Shown here: piece after piece, positions 8,828-17,204 of the stretch
Position numbering within the stretch: the first letter of the stretch is position 1
How the letters are laid out: every line of letters starts with the position of its first letter
Assembly: GCF_006539825.1 (NCBI RefSeq)
Contig: NZ_BJNT01000014.1
Span: forward strand, 1-64,000
Length of the DNA stretch: 64,000 nucleotides
Direction: 5' to 3'
Source: Corynebacterium variabile
GTDB lineage: Bacteria; Actinomycetota; Actinomycetes; Mycobacteriales; Mycobacteriaceae
Notes under the pieces: generated by a model
The model's input: the letters and a program-made list of their open reading frames with translations, nothing else
What the model was told of the DNA's origin: nothing
Databases searched by the model: none
Made by a program: the position numbers and the translations under genes

Positions 8828-8954
8828 GGGGTCGATCGTACGTCGGCTCTCGAACACTGGGCAGTATGTGCCGGATGCTGTCGTGCGGTCACTCTACGAT
8901 GGGGTAATGCATGACGACGTGGTGGAGGAACCGCGTCCTACCGAGGGAGAGAAC

Positions 8955-10226
8955 ATGACGAAGGATCAGGGCACGGTTGTTCCGGTGCTCACACTGGCGA
9001 CGGAGGAGACCCACGTCCCTGACGTGCTGGCTGAGGGGCCGTTGACCGCGGAGAAGCTCACGGAACTGAGGACCGTGCTGGCGGTGATGGCGGACCACCC
9101 TGTCACGACCCTCGAGATCCGCCCGATGCCGGAGACGGTGCCCCAGAGCTCCGGAATCTCGCTCAACGCGGTGAGCCCGCTCGCTACGCACCTGTCCAAG
9201 CTCATCAGGGATTCGGCGAAGAACTCGTCGACGGTGGCTACGGCGACATCGTCCGGGGAGAACATCTACCGGATGGTCGTCCCGGCGAAGGTCGCGGCCC
9301 AGTTCGGCACGGGAGTCGTGAAGCCGATGACGGTGAAAGGTGTGGAGGGAGGCATCCGCAGTGCACTCGTCGGTGCCAAAGGGATCACCGCTCACGCGAC
9401 GTTCGTCCCGGTGAAGACGGCGACGAAGGGTGCCGCAGCAGGGGCGGCACTCACCGTCGCAGGGCCGCTGGTCCTCATGGCCGTGGCCGCAGGTGCTGCG
9501 GCGAACGCAGAGGCGCAGCAGCGCCAGGCACTGGAGAAGATCACCACGCTCCTGGAGGAACTGAAACAGGAGAAACTCGATGATGAGCGGAGCGACCTCA
9601 AGGGCTCCGCCGGAGCGGTGAAGAAAGCTGCGGCCATTCTCCTGGACCGCGGAGAGGTCGGTCATTCCCTGGGACTGGATTCCGCCGTCCACACCATCGA
9701 CAAGGAACTCAGCAGAACCGAGGACCGGCTCGGTAAGTGGCGTGACGCACTCCGGAGGCTTCCGGAGGACAAGGGCGTGGAGCTGTCCGCATTGAAGGCG
9801 TTCTCCGGCGTCGCAGGGAAGGGCGGTCAGTTCCGCACCCACCTGGAGATCGCGACTCTGGCGATCGCACTGAAGCGGCGGGTGATCGTCCTGCAGGCCG
9901 TTGAGCACGCCCAGGCGTCGGAGGGGAATGGCTTCGAGAGGTTCTCGCGGGAACTGAAGACGGACCAGGAGCGTATCGACGAGCTGGAGTCCGGGATCAA
10001 CGACGTCCTCCTCCGCCTGTCGTCTCTGCAGATCAAACGACAGAGTGGCTTCCGGTCTCCGGTGTTCACCGGTGCCGAGGTCGACACGCTGATGAAACAG
10101 GCCCACCGGATCCACAGTCTCGGGAAGCAGGTCGAGCACCGGGACGGCACCCCGGACGTCGCGATCGACATCGCCCGTCGACGGGACGGTTCGGTGACCG
10201 TGCTTCCGGCGGTCGCCGCCGGGTAA
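8955..10226 (+). CDS. Unrecognised protein with one hydrophobic segment and coiled-coil regions
   Basis: I do not recognise this 423-residue protein. A Thr/Ser-rich N-terminal part (to about 110) is followed by a conserved-looking block (IYRMVVPAKVAAQFGTG). A strongly hydrophobic Ala/Gly/Leu segment lies near 160-185 (AAAGAALTVAGPLVLMAVAA), followed by long charged helices with coiled-coil character (about 190-380). ATG 8955 has a good ribosome-binding site (GAGGGAGAG), and a TACGAT box lies at 8893-8898. ATG 8907 is an alternative start. It has no same-strand partner. The hydrophobic segment plus long helices could suit a membrane-anchored or membrane-inserting protein, but no function can be assigned. 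Confidence 0.75.
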   Translation: MTKDQGTVVPVLTLATEETHVPDVLAEGPLTAEKLTELRTVLAVMADHPVTTLEIRPMPETVPQSSGISLNAVSPLATHLSKLIRDSAKNSSTVATATSSGENIYRMVVPAKVAAQFGTGVVKPMTVKGVEGGIRSALVGAKGITAHATFVPVKTATKGAAAGAALTVAGPLVLMAVAAGAAANAEAQQRQALEKITTLLEELKQEKLDDERSDLKGSAGAVKKAAAILLDRGEVGHSLGLDSAVHTIDKELSRTEDRLGKWRDALRRLPEDKGVELSALKAFSGVAGKGGQFRTHLEIATLAIALKRRVIVLQAVEHAQASEGNGFERFSRELKTDQERIDELESGINDVLLRLSSLQIKRQSGFRSPVFTGAEVDTLMKQAHRIHSLGKQVEHRDGTPDVAIDIARRRDGSVTVLPAVAAG

Positions 10227-10238
10227 GACGCAGCGTTC

Positions 10239-11264
10239 TCAGATCTCCAGCAGGATCTTGGAGCCTTCCCCTGCGGTGAGGTCCTCCACTGCGTCCAGAA
10301 GCTCGCTGGCCGGGCGGACCTCCACCCACCCGTCGGTGGGGTAGTGGCCCTGGGCCATCGCGTCGATGACCTCGCGGAAGTCAGCCATGGAGTAGGCGTA
10401 GGTGTGCAGGATCGAGCGTTCGCGGGCGAGCAGGGCCATGGTCGGGTTGAAGGCGAACTCCCGGGTGTGGATCGCCACGACCACCATCCGGCCGCGCAGG
10501 CCCAGCAGTCGCAGGACAGCGCTGAAGGCGGGGGCGGACCCGGCGGCGTCGAAGCCGACGGTCGGACGCCCCGGGCCGACCAGGGCCCGCACCTGCGCCG
10601 AGAAGCCGGACGCGGTGGCGTCCACCACCTGTGCGCCGAGGGCCTCGGCGACCTCCCGGCGCTCGGTCGAGGGTTCGGAGATGACGACCTTCTCCACTCC
10701 CTGCGCCCGCAGCGCGAAGAACAGTCCCAGACCGATCGGTCCGGCGCCGGCGATCACCACGGCGTCCTCCGGGGTGACCTCGGCGAGGCGGACCGCGTGC
10801 CAGGCCACCGCCATCGGTTCCACCAGGGCGCCCAGGTGCAGGTCCACGGATTCCGGCAGCGGGAAGACACAGCGCTGCGGGACGGTGACCGAGCTGCTCA
10901 GGCCACCGGGCAGGTCCGTGGGCCGCTCACAGCACTCCTCCATGCCACGGGTGCAGGCCTCGCACTCCCCGCAGTAGGCGAAGGGGAAGACCGCCACCCG
11001 GTCGCCGACGGAAACGCCGGTGACCCCCTCGCCGAGTTCCTCGACGGTGCCGGAGAACTCGTGGCCGACGGGCATGGCGAGGTTGCCGTCGGCGTCGTGG
11101 CGCAGGACGTAGCCGGAGGTCTCCGGATTCTCGATGAGGTGAATGTCGGAGCCGCAGATGCCGTTGAACGCTGGCCGGATGCGGACCTCGCCGGTGCCCG
11201 GGGAGACCGGGGTGAGGTCGTCGAAGCGGACGTCGTGGGCACCGTGGACGGTGGTGGTGTACAT
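10239..11264 (-). CDS. Zinc-dependent alcohol dehydrogenase family protein (L-idonate/sorbitol dehydrogenase type)
   Basis: The 341-residue medium-chain dehydrogenase has the catalytic zinc signature GHEFSGTVEELGEG near 68 and the first zinc Cys in NGICGSD near 37. A structural zinc cluster is formed by CGECEACTRGMEECC near 97-111. The cofactor loop is GAGPIGLG near 170. The set resembles L-idonate 5-dehydrogenase, sorbitol dehydrogenase and butanediol dehydrogenase; the substrate is not resolved. GAGGAGC lies shortly before the start codon. It is divergent from the TIM-barrel isomerase gene, and together they could be a small sugar-acid module, which is only inference from adjacency. Confidence 0.8.
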   Translation of the reverse strand: MYTTTVHGAHDVRFDDLTPVSPGTGEVRIRPAFNGICGSDIHLIENPETSGYVLRHDADGNLAMPVGHEFSGTVEELGEGVTGVSVGDRVAVFPFAYCGECEACTRGMEECCERPTDLPGGLSSSVTVPQRCVFPLPESVDLHLGALVEPMAVAWHAVRLAEVTPEDAVVIAGAGPIGLGLFFALRAQGVEKVVISEPSTERREVAEALGAQVVDATASGFSAQVRALVGPGRPTVGFDAAGSAPAFSAVLRLLGLRGRMVVVAIHTREFAFNPTMALLARERSILHTYAYSMADFREVIDAMAQGHYPTDGWVEVRPASELLDAVEDLTAGEGSKILLEI

Positions 11265-11294
11265 GGAAATGCTCCTCGGTGGGGGACAGAGTGG

Positions 11295-11316
11295 CTGAAA
11301 GCAGATTCAGTTTCAG
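11295..11316. promoter_or_regulatory. Inverted repeat between the dehydrogenase and isomerase genes
   Basis: CTGAAA (11295-11300) and TTTCAG (11311-11316) are separated by 10 bp in the 95-bp divergent intergenic region. It is a possible shared operator; the arms are short. Confidence 0.3.
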
Positions 11317-11359
11317 AGACTAACGGAAATTCCGGCACGGCAGTGCCAGACTGGGCGGA

Positions 11360-12115
11360 ATGACACCCGCCCCGGACGCCTACTGCACCGCGATCAACTG
11401 CTCCGTCGGCCGACCGCCCGGCGACCCGGACTTCGACCGGGCAACGGCCCTCGGTATCGACCGCATCGAACTGTGGTGGCTCTGGACCACACCCGAGCCC
11501 ACCGGCACCCAGGTCGACGACCTCGTCGAGGAGCTGACGCGGCGGAAACTCACCCTCGTCGCCCTGAACTTCTGGGGAGGGGACCTGCACGTCGGGGAAC
11601 GCGGCGTCCTTCACCGGGAACCGCTGAGCCGACGCCACCTGGACGCGCACGCCCGCCTCGCGGGCAGGACCGGCACAGGACTGTTCAACCTCCTCGTCGG
11701 ACGCGACGGGCGGCAGATCACCGACACGCAGCGCCAACGGATCACCGCCGTCGCGGAGTCCGTGACCGGCCGGCAGCTGGGGACAGTGCTCATCGAACCC
11801 AGCCGCAGTCCGGAACCCGGTCCCACCGACTACCCGTTGCAGACCATCACCGACGCCCACGACATCATCGACACCACCCCGGGAACAGGTCTGCTCGCCG
11901 ACTTCTGGCATCTCGCCGGGACCGTCGGGGACGAGGGGATCACCGCCTGGTTCGACGACCTGCGCCGGAGCAGGCGACTGCCGGCCCATGTCCAACTCGC
12001 CGACGACCCCGGCCGCGGCGCACCGGGGACCGGGATTCTGCCACTGGACACCTGGCTCCGTGATCTGGAGGCGGTGGGCTACACCGGCGAGGTCGCGGGG
12101 GAGTGGATGTGGTGA
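11360..12115 (+). CDS. Sugar phosphate isomerase/epimerase-type TIM-barrel protein (hydroxypyruvate isomerase-like)
   Basis: The 251-residue protein resembles the xylose isomerase-like TIM-barrel superfamily and hydroxypyruvate isomerase. Features are DRIELWWLW near residue 33, LVALNFWGGD near 68, LADFWHLAGTVG near 178 and VAGEWMW at the C-terminus supplying a barrel-end glutamate. Family enzymes use a divalent metal to isomerise or epimerise sugars or hydroxypyruvate. The ATG at 11360 lies 7 nt after CAGACT, a variant of the local leaderless -10 pattern. It is 11 nt ahead of gltX and may be co-transcribed with it. Confidence 0.7.
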   Translation: MTPAPDAYCTAINCSVGRPPGDPDFDRATALGIDRIELWWLWTTPEPTGTQVDDLVEELTRRKLTLVALNFWGGDLHVGERGVLHREPLSRRHLDAHARLAGRTGTGLFNLLVGRDGRQITDTQRQRITAVAESVTGRQLGTVLIEPSRSPEPGPTDYPLQTITDAHDIIDTTPGTGLLADFWHLAGTVGDEGITAWFDDLRRSRRLPAHVQLADDPGRGAPGTGILPLDTWLRDLEAVGYTGEVAGEWMW

Positions 12116-12126
12116 AATAGACGGTT

Positions 12127-13620
12127 ATGAGTGACATTCGCGTCCGTTTCTGCCCGTCGCCGACCGGGACCCCGCACGTCGGCATGGTGCGCACCGCACT
12201 GTTCAACTGGGCCTACGCCCGCCACACCGGCGGCAAGCTGGTCTTCCGCATCGAGGACACCGACGCCGCCCGCGACTCCGAGGAGTCCTACCAGGCCATC
12301 GTCGACTCGCTGAGCTGGCTCGGCATGAGCTGGGACGAGGGCGTGGACCCGGTGGGCGGCCCGCACGCCCCGTACCGCCAGTCACAGCGTATGGACATCT
12401 ACGCCGATGTCCTGCAGAAGCTCAAGGACGCCGGAGAGGTCTACCCGGCCTACTCCACCGCCGAAGAGGTCGAGGAGCGGCACAAGGCCGCCGGCCGCGA
12501 CCCCAAGCTCGGTTACGACAACTACGACCGCGAGCTCACGGACGAGCAGATCGCAGCCTTCGAGGCTGAGGGACGCAAGCCGGTCTGGCGACTGCGCATG
12601 CCGCAGAAGACCTGGACCTGGAACGATCTCGTCCGTGGCGAGGTCAGCGTCGAAGCCGCGAACGTCCCGGACTTCGTCGTCGCCCGCTCCAACGGTGCCC
12701 CGCTGTACACCCTGGTCAACCCGGTCGACGACGCGCTGATGCAGATCACCCACGTGCTGCGCGGCGAGGACCTGCTGCCGTCCACCCCGCGTCAGCTCGC
12801 CCTCTACGAGGCGCTGGAGCGCATCGGTGTCGCCTCGTTCACCCCGGAGTTCGGCCACCTGCCGTTCGTCATGGGTGAGGGCAACAAGAAGCTGTCGAAG
12901 CGCGACCCGGAGTCCAACCTCTTCAACCACCGGGACGCCGGCGTCATCCCCGAGGGCATGATCAACTACCTGTCCCTGCTGGGCTGGTCCCTGTCCGCCG
13001 ACCAGGACATCTTCAGCGTCGACGACCTGGTCGCGAACTTCGACGTCGCCGACGTGAAGCCGAACCCGGCCCGTTTCGACCAGAAGAAGCTCGAGGCGAT
13101 CAACGCCGACCACATCCGCCTCCTGGAGCCGGCGGACTTTGCGACGCGCCTGCGCAGCTACCTGGAGGAGTACCGGGGCTTCCCGGCGGACTACCCGGCC
13201 GACAAGTTCGCCTTCGCCGCCGACCTGGTCCAGACCCGCATCAAGATGCTCGGTGACGCCGACGGTCTGCTGCGCTTCCTCATCACCGCGGACGCCGACC
13301 TGGAGCTGAACCCCAAGGCCGCGAAGAAGAACCTCAAGGAGGACGCCGTCGAGGTGCTCGACGCGGCCATCGAGGAGCTGGAGGCACTGGGCGAGGACGA
13401 GTTCGTCACCGCCACCATCGAGGCGAAGGTCGGTGGCCGGCTCATCGAGGCCATGGAGCTCAAGCCCCGCAAGGCCTACGGTGCGCTGCGGGTCGCCGTG
13501 ACCGGCGAGCAGGTCTCCCCGCCGCTGTTCGAGTCCATGGAGCTGCTGGGCCGCGAGTCCACCCTCGCGCGACTGCGCGCGGCCCGGGCGGTCACCCCGT
13601 TCGTGGCACCTGAGCAGTAG
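12127..13620 (+). CDS. gltX: Glutamyl-tRNA synthetase
   Basis: The 497-residue class I synthetase charges tRNA-Glu. The HIGH-equivalent motif is [10 protein letters not shown] near residue 10, and the KMSKS-equivalent is KLSKRD near 257. Conserved [15 protein letters not shown] and GQ-type anticodon-binding regions are also visible. The length fits the bacterial family. Actinobacteria often lack GlnRS, so such an enzyme may be non-discriminating and also charge tRNA-Gln for later amidation; this is inference. The placement directly upstream of tRNA-Gln and tRNA-Glu genes is notable. Confidence 0.97.
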   Translation: MSDIRVRFCPSPTGTPHVGMVRTALFNWAYARHTGGKLVFRIEDTDAARDSEESYQAIVDSLSWLGMSWDEGVDPVGGPHAPYRQSQRMDIYADVLQKLKDAGEVYPAYSTAEEVEERHKAAGRDPKLGYDNYDRELTDEQIAAFEAEGRKPVWRLRMPQKTWTWNDLVRGEVSVEAANVPDFVVARSNGAPLYTLVNPVDDALMQITHVLRGEDLLPSTPRQLALYEALERIGVASFTPEFGHLPFVMGEGNKKLSKRDPESNLFNHRDAGVIPEGMINYLSLLGWSLSADQDIFSVDDLVANFDVADVKPNPARFDQKKLEAINADHIRLLEPADFATRLRSYLEEYRGFPADYPADKFAFAADLVQTRIKMLGDADGLLRFLITADADLELNPKAAKKNLKEDAVEVLDAAIEELEALGEDEFVTATIEAKVGGRLIEAMELKPRKAYGALRVAVTGEQVSPPLFESMELLGRESTLARLRAARAVTPFVAPEQ

Positions 13621-13654
13621 GGGAAGCTCCGGAGGACGGGGGCTACCTGCAGGT

Positions 13655-13683
13655 TTGCGCCCTGTCGGGGCGCGGGTTACAGT
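13655..13683 (+). promoter_or_regulatory. Promoter of the tRNA-Gln/Glu cluster
   Basis: TTGCGC (13655-13660) and TACAGT (13678-13683) are separated by exactly 17 bp. A start near 13690 would give a short leader before the first tRNA at 13744. Confidence 0.65.
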
Positions 13684-13743
13684 AGTCCCCGTTGCACGGC
13701 AGGGGGCACCGGTTCACGGAGTCTTCTTTACCGTCGTAATGAT

Positions 13744-13815
13744 TGGCCTATGGTGTAATTGGCAACACAGCGGTTTCTGGTACCGTCGTTCTAGGTTCGA
13801 GTCCTGGTAGGCCAG
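13744..13815 (+). tRNA. tRNA-Gln (anticodon CTG), copy 1
   Basis: The 72-nt gene has acceptor stem TGGCCTA/TAGGCCA, the anticodon loop reading TTTCTGGT and T-arm GGTTCGAGTCC. The discriminator base is G, and CCA is not encoded. Confidence 0.95.
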
Positions 13816-13847
13816 CTGAAAAGCTGGAATTCATTCTTCTTTTCACT

Positions 13848-13920
13848 GCTCCGTTCGTCTAGCGGCCTAGGACGCTGGCCTCTCACGCCGGTAACACGGG
13901 TTCAAATCCCGTACGGAGTA
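13848..13920 (+). tRNA. tRNA-Glu (anticodon CTC), copy 1
   Basis: The 73-nt gene has acceptor GCTCCGT/ACGGAGT with a terminal G-T pair, anticodon CTC in GCCTCTCACG and T-arm GGGTTCAAATCCC. CCA follows immediately (13921-13923), so the 3' end appears genome-encoded. Confidence 0.95.
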
Positions 13921-13952
13921 CCATGCGTTCTTTCACGAGGATGCTTTGTTTT

Positions 13953-14024
13953 TGGCCTATGGTGTAATTGGCAACACAGCGGTTTCTGGTACCGTCGTTC
14001 TAGGTTCGAGTCCTGGTAGGCCAG
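13953..14024 (+). tRNA. tRNA-Gln (anticodon CTG), copy 2
   Basis: Identical in sequence to the copy at 13744-13815, as part of a tandem duplication of the Gln-Glu pair. The spacers between copies differ. Confidence 0.95.
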
Positions 14025-14060
14025 CGGAAATACTCTTTTCGCGGTATTTCAACTGTATAT

Positions 14061-14133
14061 GCTCCGTTCGTCTAGCGGCCTAGGACGCTGGCCTCTCACG
14101 CCGGTAACACGGGTTCAAATCCCGTACGGAGTA
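14061..14133 (+). tRNA. tRNA-Glu (anticodon CTC), copy 2
   Basis: Identical to the copy at 13848-13920, with CCA at 14134-14136. A long hairpin follows at once, ending the tRNA transcript. Confidence 0.95.
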
Positions 14134-14141
14134 CCACTGAA

Positions 14142-14189
14142 GAAAGTCCCGTTCCACACTGTCCCCGGACAGAATGGAACGGGACTTTC
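14142..14189 (+). terminator. Terminator of the tRNA-Gln/Glu cluster
   Basis: GAAAGTCCCGTTCCA (14142-14156) pairs perfectly with 14175-14189. A second small stem, CTGTCC/GGACAG, sits in the loop. The 3' arm ends in ACTTTC. Confidence 0.8.
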
Positions 14190-14231
14190 CGCATGCGACG
14201 CCTCCGGTCCGATCGGTCTACTCTGGGGCGC

Positions 14232-15056
14232 ATGACCATGCCCAGGAATCTGGTCCTAGTCCGACACGGACAGAGTGAGGCCAATGTCATCCAGAAACGC
14301 GACAAGGCCGGTGACCAGCGACTCTTCACCGAGGCGACGATGCTCGTCGCTGACCGGTCCTGGCGCCTCACCGAGGCCGGGGTGGCACAGGCGAAGACCG
14401 CAGGGCAGTGGATCCGGGAGAACATCGACACCTTCGACCGGTGCATCACCTCACCGTTCGTCCGGACACGGGAGACGGCGGCGACCCTCGGCATCCCGGG
14501 CGCGTCCTGGGAGGAGAACCGTGTCGTCCGGGAACGGTCCTGGGGTGAGATCTCCCCGCTGCCGAGGGCGGTCTTCGAGGAGCAGTACTCCCACAACGCC
14601 CTCCTCAAACGGAAGGACCCGCTGTACTGGGCACCGCCGGCCGGTGAGTCGATCGCCGAGGTCGCCGAGAACCGGGTGCGTAACCTGCTGAGCACCCTGC
14701 ACCGGGAGAGTGAGCACCAGAACGTCCTCGTGGTCTCCCACGGCGACTTCATGTGGTCCACGCGGCTGGTCCTGGAACGGTGGAGCGACGAAGAGTTCCT
14801 CCGGAACGACAAAGACCCCACAATGACCATCCACAACTGCTCGGTGGTGCACTACACGCGCATCAACCCGGAGACGGGCGAGGTGGAGCCGAAGATCCGG
14901 TGGGTGCGGTTCGCCCACCCGCGCCGTGACCCGGAGACCGGGGAGTGGCACATGCACGTCCAGGCATGGAAGTCCTTCGAGCGCCGCTACCTCACCAACG
15001 AAGAGCTTCTGGCGAAGGCGGAGGAGCAGGCGAGGATCCTCACCGCCGGGCAGTGA
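14232..15056 (+). CDS. Histidine phosphatase (phosphoglycerate mutase-like) family protein
   Basis: The 274-residue protein begins with the RHG motif VLVRHGQSEANV near residue 8. It has a second catalytic block VVSHGDFMW near 172 and conserved FVRTRETAATLG near 75. The superfamily transfers or removes phosphate through a phosphohistidine; the substrate is unknown. ATG 14232 lies 7 nt after TACTCT (14219-14224), suggesting a leaderless start; a second ATG two codons on is possible. The 3' end overlaps the convergent winged-helix gene by 17 bp. It lies between identical tRNA-Glu genes. Confidence 0.8.
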   Translation: MTMPRNLVLVRHGQSEANVIQKRDKAGDQRLFTEATMLVADRSWRLTEAGVAQAKTAGQWIRENIDTFDRCITSPFVRTRETAATLGIPGASWEENRVVRERSWGEISPLPRAVFEEQYSHNALLKRKDPLYWAPPAGESIAEVAENRVRNLLSTLHRESEHQNVLVVSHGDFMWSTRLVLERWSDEEFLRNDKDPTMTIHNCSVVHYTRINPETGEVEPKIRWVRFAHPRRDPETGEWHMHVQAWKSFERRYLTNEELLAKAEEQARILTAGQ

Positions 15057-16035
15057 CCACGCCCGCCCGCAGGACGCTGGGATGGACCAGTCCGTTCTTC
15101 GTCGGGCCGACCTCGGCGGTGACATCCGGGGTGATGATGTCGGAGCGGTCCGTGTAGGCCATGAGGTACTCGTCGAAGGCGGGCAGGGGGATGTCCGCGT
15201 GTTCCGGGGAGACGGCGTCCGCCAGTTCTGCGTCGGTGACGTCCACCTGCCAATCGCCCAGATACATCGTGCGACCGTCGGCGGCGGATGCCTCGATCAC
15301 GGCCCCGGCGGCCACGGCCAGCGCCGTACCCTTCTTCGCGTCCGTGACGGTCAGTCCGGTCCACCAGGCGAAGTCCTTCACTGTCGCCGGGCCACGTGAG
15401 CGGAAGTAGCGGGTGGCCAGTGCTCCCAGGGCATCCTCCCCGGTGAGGTCGACAGGATCACTGACGGCAGCGTCGTGGAGGACGAAAGTCTCCTCCCTGC
15501 CGGCAGGGACGCCCTGGATGATGTCGCCTTCGCCACCGAAGTGGCGGAGCATGTGCGGGCCACGTCCACCGTCGGGGTCCACGCCGGCGTCCCGGAGGGC
15601 CCCGTAGCACTGTGTCCGGGTCAGGGAGGTGCCGTCGACGAGGGCGGCCAGCAGGGCCGTGCGGCCCAGGTCGACATCGGCGTCGGTGAGCCCCAGGAGT
15701 CCGCGGCGCTTCGCTGAGGCGCGCTGGACGCGTGGCGAGCACAGCAGGGTGATCCAGCGGACGTCCCTGGCGGGCAGATAGTGGTGCGTGCCGCGCTGGG
15801 ACCAGCTGCGCACCACACCGGCCGCGGACAGGTCGGCAGGGGAGAGGGAGTCTGCGCCGGTGCGCAGGGCGAGTGCTTCGCGGCCGGCGGCGGCGTTCTG
15901 GGCCTGCACGGCGGTGAGCCAGGTCGCGGTCTCCGCCAGTGAGTCCAGGGGCGGTCGGGCCGCTGACGGCGACAGCAGCTGGGCGATGAGCCGGCGGGCG
16001 CGGAGGCCCGTGGTGTCGCTGAAGGAAATGGACAT
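15040..16035 (-). CDS. Winged-helix DNA-binding protein of the AlkZ/AlkX (HTH_42) family
   Basis: The 331-residue protein contains AVQAQN near residue 45, similar to the Q-x-Q/D motif of AlkZ-type DNA glycosylases. SWSQRGTHHYLPARD follows near 80, and the three-winged-helix pattern runs through the chain. Family members remove alkylated or crosslinked bases, or are uncharacterised winged-helix proteins. The ATG at 16035 lies 6 nt after TAGCCT (minus strand, 16047-16042), consistent with a leaderless start. Together with the phosphatase it fills the segment between two tRNA-Glu genes. Confidence 0.75.
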   Translation of the reverse strand: MSISFSDTTGLRARRLIAQLLSPSAARPPLDSLAETATWLTAVQAQNAAAGREALALRTGADSLSPADLSAAGVVRSWSQRGTHHYLPARDVRWITLLCSPRVQRASAKRRGLLGLTDADVDLGRTALLAALVDGTSLTRTQCYGALRDAGVDPDGGRGPHMLRHFGGEGDIIQGVPAGREETFVLHDAAVSDPVDLTGEDALGALATRYFRSRGPATVKDFAWWTGLTVTDAKKGTALAVAAGAVIEASAADGRTMYLGDWQVDVTDAELADAVSPEHADIPLPAFDEYLMAYTDRSDIITPDVTAEVGPTKNGLVHPSVLRAGVVTARR

Positions 16036-16127
16036 ACTGTGAGGCTACGGCAACGCCTGAGACGAGGTATCTGAGCATGTCAGAGCCTATTTCTTCGGTT
16101 GATTAGGAGATCTGCGCGGCGTTTCTG

Positions 16128-16133
16128 TATAGT
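16128..16133 (+). promoter_or_regulatory. -10 box of the third tRNA-Glu
   Basis: TATAGT lies 45 nt upstream of the tRNA-Glu at 16179. No well-spaced -35 is visible; TTGATT at 16099-16104 is 23 bp away, which is too far for a normal spacer. Confidence 0.5.
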
Positions 16134-16178
16134 TCAACGCGTTGCAGAGAGCGGCTCACGCCGGATCTCGTCGACAAT

Positions 16179-16251
16179 GCTCCGTTCGTCTAGCGGCCTA
16201 GGACGCTGGCCTCTCACGCCGGTAACACGGGTTCAAATCCCGTACGGAGTA
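16179..16251 (+). tRNA. tRNA-Glu (anticodon CTC), copy 3
   Basis: Identical to the two copies at 13848 and 14061, with encoded CCA at 16252-16254. It stands alone with its own promoter box and a strong terminator at 16259-16295. Confidence 0.95.
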
Positions 16252-16258
16252 CCAACAG

Positions 16259-16295
16259 GGAAAGCCCGCACCAGAGTTTCTGGTGCGGGCTTTCC
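16259..16295 (+). terminator. Terminator of the third tRNA-Glu
   Basis: Perfect 17-bp arms (16259-16275 and 16279-16295) are separated by GTT, and the 3' arm ends GGGCTTTCC. The next bases (CGCATGCG) match those after the terminator at 14189. The divergent sense also covers the 3' side of ltbR. Confidence 0.85.
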
Positions 16296-16342
16296 GCATG
16301 CGTGGAGCGCTGCCGTCCGGCGTCACCGCCGGCGCAGCATCC

Positions 16343-17068
16343 CTACCGCAGGTGCTCCTCCAGGTCCATTGCCGCGGCATGGAGGGCCTCGCGGTGACGG
16401 GCGGCGGGGGAGGGGCCCATCCGGTCGATCGGTCCGGAGATGGACAGTGCGGCGATGACGCCGGTGGAGTCCCGCACCGGCACCGAGGCGCTGGCCAGCA
16501 CCGGCTCGCGCTCACCCATGGACTCTGCGATCCTCGCGACCCGGATCTGCTCCAGGTCGGCGGCGGTGTAGGACGCGGTCTGGAGGATCTCGTCCTGGAA
16601 GCTCTTCGGGGAGAAGGCGACGAGGATCTTCGCCGCGGACCCGGCGGCCAGCGTCATCCGGGCGCCGACCGGGACGGTATCACGCAGGCCCAGCGGCGGC
16701 TCTGCGGTGGCCACGCAGATGCGCTCGGCACCGGAGAGTTTATAGAGCTGGCAGGACTCACCGGTACGCTGGACCAGCGACGGGAGCACGTACTCTGCGG
16801 CCTCGTCCAGGCGGGCCGAGGACTTCGGTGCCAGCTCGGCGAGAGCGGGACCGGCGGTCCACTGTCCGTCGTCGAGTCGGGTCACCATGCGGTGCTTCTC
16901 GAGGGCGACGGCGATACGGTGCGCGGTGGCACGCGGCAGGCCGGTGGTCTCACAGAGTTCGGAGAGACTGTGCGGTCGTCGTGCGACGATGCCCAGGATC
17001 AGCAGTGCACGGTCAAGGACCTGGATGCCGCTGGTGACGGGTACCGGGACGTCAGAGGTAATTCCCAT
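16343..17068 (-). CDS. ltbR: IclR-family repressor, LtbR type (leucine/tryptophan biosynthesis)
   Basis: The 241-residue IclR regulator has an N-terminal winged helix (VLDRALLILGIV and LSELCETTGLPRATAHRIAVAL, about 20-60) and a C-terminal effector domain (about 80-240). Its position divergent from leuCD matches LtbR of C. glutamicum, which represses leucine and tryptophan synthesis genes; function is assigned on family and synteny. The ATG at 17068 lies 8 nt after TACTAT (minus strand, 17082-17077), so a leaderless mRNA is likely. That box overlaps the -10 of the divergent leuC, which allows joint control. Confidence 0.9.
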   Translation of the reverse strand: MGITSDVPVPVTSGIQVLDRALLILGIVARRPHSLSELCETTGLPRATAHRIAVALEKHRMVTRLDDGQWTAGPALAELAPKSSARLDEAAEYVLPSLVQRTGESCQLYKLSGAERICVATAEPPLGLRDTVPVGARMTLAAGSAAKILVAFSPKSFQDEILQTASYTAADLEQIRVARIAESMGEREPVLASASVPVRDSTGVIAALSISGPIDRMGPSPAARHREALHAAAMDLEEHLR

Positions 17069-17070
17069 AA

Positions 17071-17099
17071 TCTGATATAGTACATTCCATCCAGTGGAA
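17071..17099. promoter_or_regulatory. Overlapping divergent ltbR/leuC -10 boxes with inverted repeat
   Basis: TATAGT (17076-17081) can serve leuC, and its minus-strand overlap TACTAT (17082-17077) can serve ltbR. Immediately downstream on the plus strand, TTCCA (17085-17089) and TGGAA (17095-17099) form an inverted repeat around the predicted leuC start site. This is a plausible repressor site. Confidence 0.6.
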
Positions 17100-17204
17100 C
17101 TACCAGGGCCGGGGTCCCGGAGTGACTACCCGGGCCATCGACCGTCCCTGCGTCCCACCGTGTGAAACTCATACCGCAGCACTTTTTCCATGAGGAGAGC
17201 AACC

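Noticed and set aside
14061..16254. Segment between tRNA-Glu copies considered as an integrated element
   Set aside because: No integrase or excisionase is present and the two genes are of ordinary composition. A segmental duplication explains the data as well.
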